Positions 7,113 to 7,155 of a DNA stretch of 7,155 nucleotides are shown piece by piece. The position numbers and the translations under genes were made by a program. This stretch comes from Gammaproteobacteria bacterium (GTDB lineage Bacteria; Pseudomonadota; Gammaproteobacteria; Eutrophobiales; Eutrophobiaceae), in assembly GCA_016198885.1 (NCBI GenBank), contig JACQHV010000246.1, forward strand, positions 1-7,155, in the 5' to 3' direction. The notes under the pieces were generated by a model. It was not told the DNA's origin, did no database searches, and saw only the letters and a list, made by a program, of their open reading frames with translations. How positions within the stretch are numbered: position 1 is the stretch's first letter; the number at the start of each line of letters is the position of its first letter.

Positions 7113-7155
7113 AAATAGTACATTTGGTAAGCATACCTACTAATAGTTCAAAAAC
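7113..7155. other. Short downstream stretch, no terminator seen
   Basis: The 43 bases after the third gene are AT-rich and contain no stem-loop with T-run that would mark the end of the operon. GGTA/TACC around 7126-7137 forms only a 4-bp stem. The transcript may continue into a gene beyond the window, which is one place a missing hsdM could lie. Confidence 0.4.

Noticed and set aside
1..7155. CRISPR array, insertion sequence or transposase, integrase
   Set aside because: No regularly spaced direct repeats, no transposase or recombinase motifs and no paired terminal inverted repeats were seen.

Overview
The window holds most of a Type I restriction-modification locus. Three large genes on the + strand are translationally coupled: hsdR (395-3256), hsdS (3253-4734) and an unrecognised 792-residue gene (4734-7112). 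The junctions are an ATGA overlap at 3253-3256 and a TAATG overlap at 4732-4736, so the three almost certainly share one transcript. No hsdM (methyltransferase/modification subunit) lies in the window. It may lie upstream of base 1, downstream of base 7155, elsewhere in the genome, or be missing.

Region by region: bases 1-132 hold no convincing gene but carry two consecutive hairpins, the second followed by a T-run and resembling an intrinsic terminator. Bases 133-318 hold a short reading frame whose C-terminal end faintly resembles SymE-type toxins and which may be a frameshifted remnant. Bases 317-355 are AT-rich, with a candidate sigma70-type promoter overlapped by a perfect 9-bp inverted repeat. 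A purine-rich ribosome binding site (373-380) then precedes hsdR. HsdR is full length, with nuclease, helicase and EcoEI-type C-terminal parts. Its reading frame carries two in-frame palindromic sequences (830-860 and 3016-3054) that look like dispersed genomic repeats inserted into linker positions. HsdS has the normal two-TRD, two-spacer layout.

The third gene is the most interesting item. I do not recognise it as a named family. Its C-terminal third shows a four-cysteine zinc-ribbon pattern followed by a D...ExK arrangement typical of PD-(D/E)XK nucleases. Its N-terminal two thirds are alpha/beta-looking and unassigned. Tight coupling to hsdS suggests an accessory nuclease or effector working with, or protected by, the Type I system, but this is inference.

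Organism: Shine-Dalgarno sites, moderate GC content and the two palindromic repeat types (an ATTCCGGA/TCCGGAAT hairpin and the 'SPLRGEGEGGG' element) suggest a proteobacterium, probably beta or gamma. The species cannot be told from this sequence.
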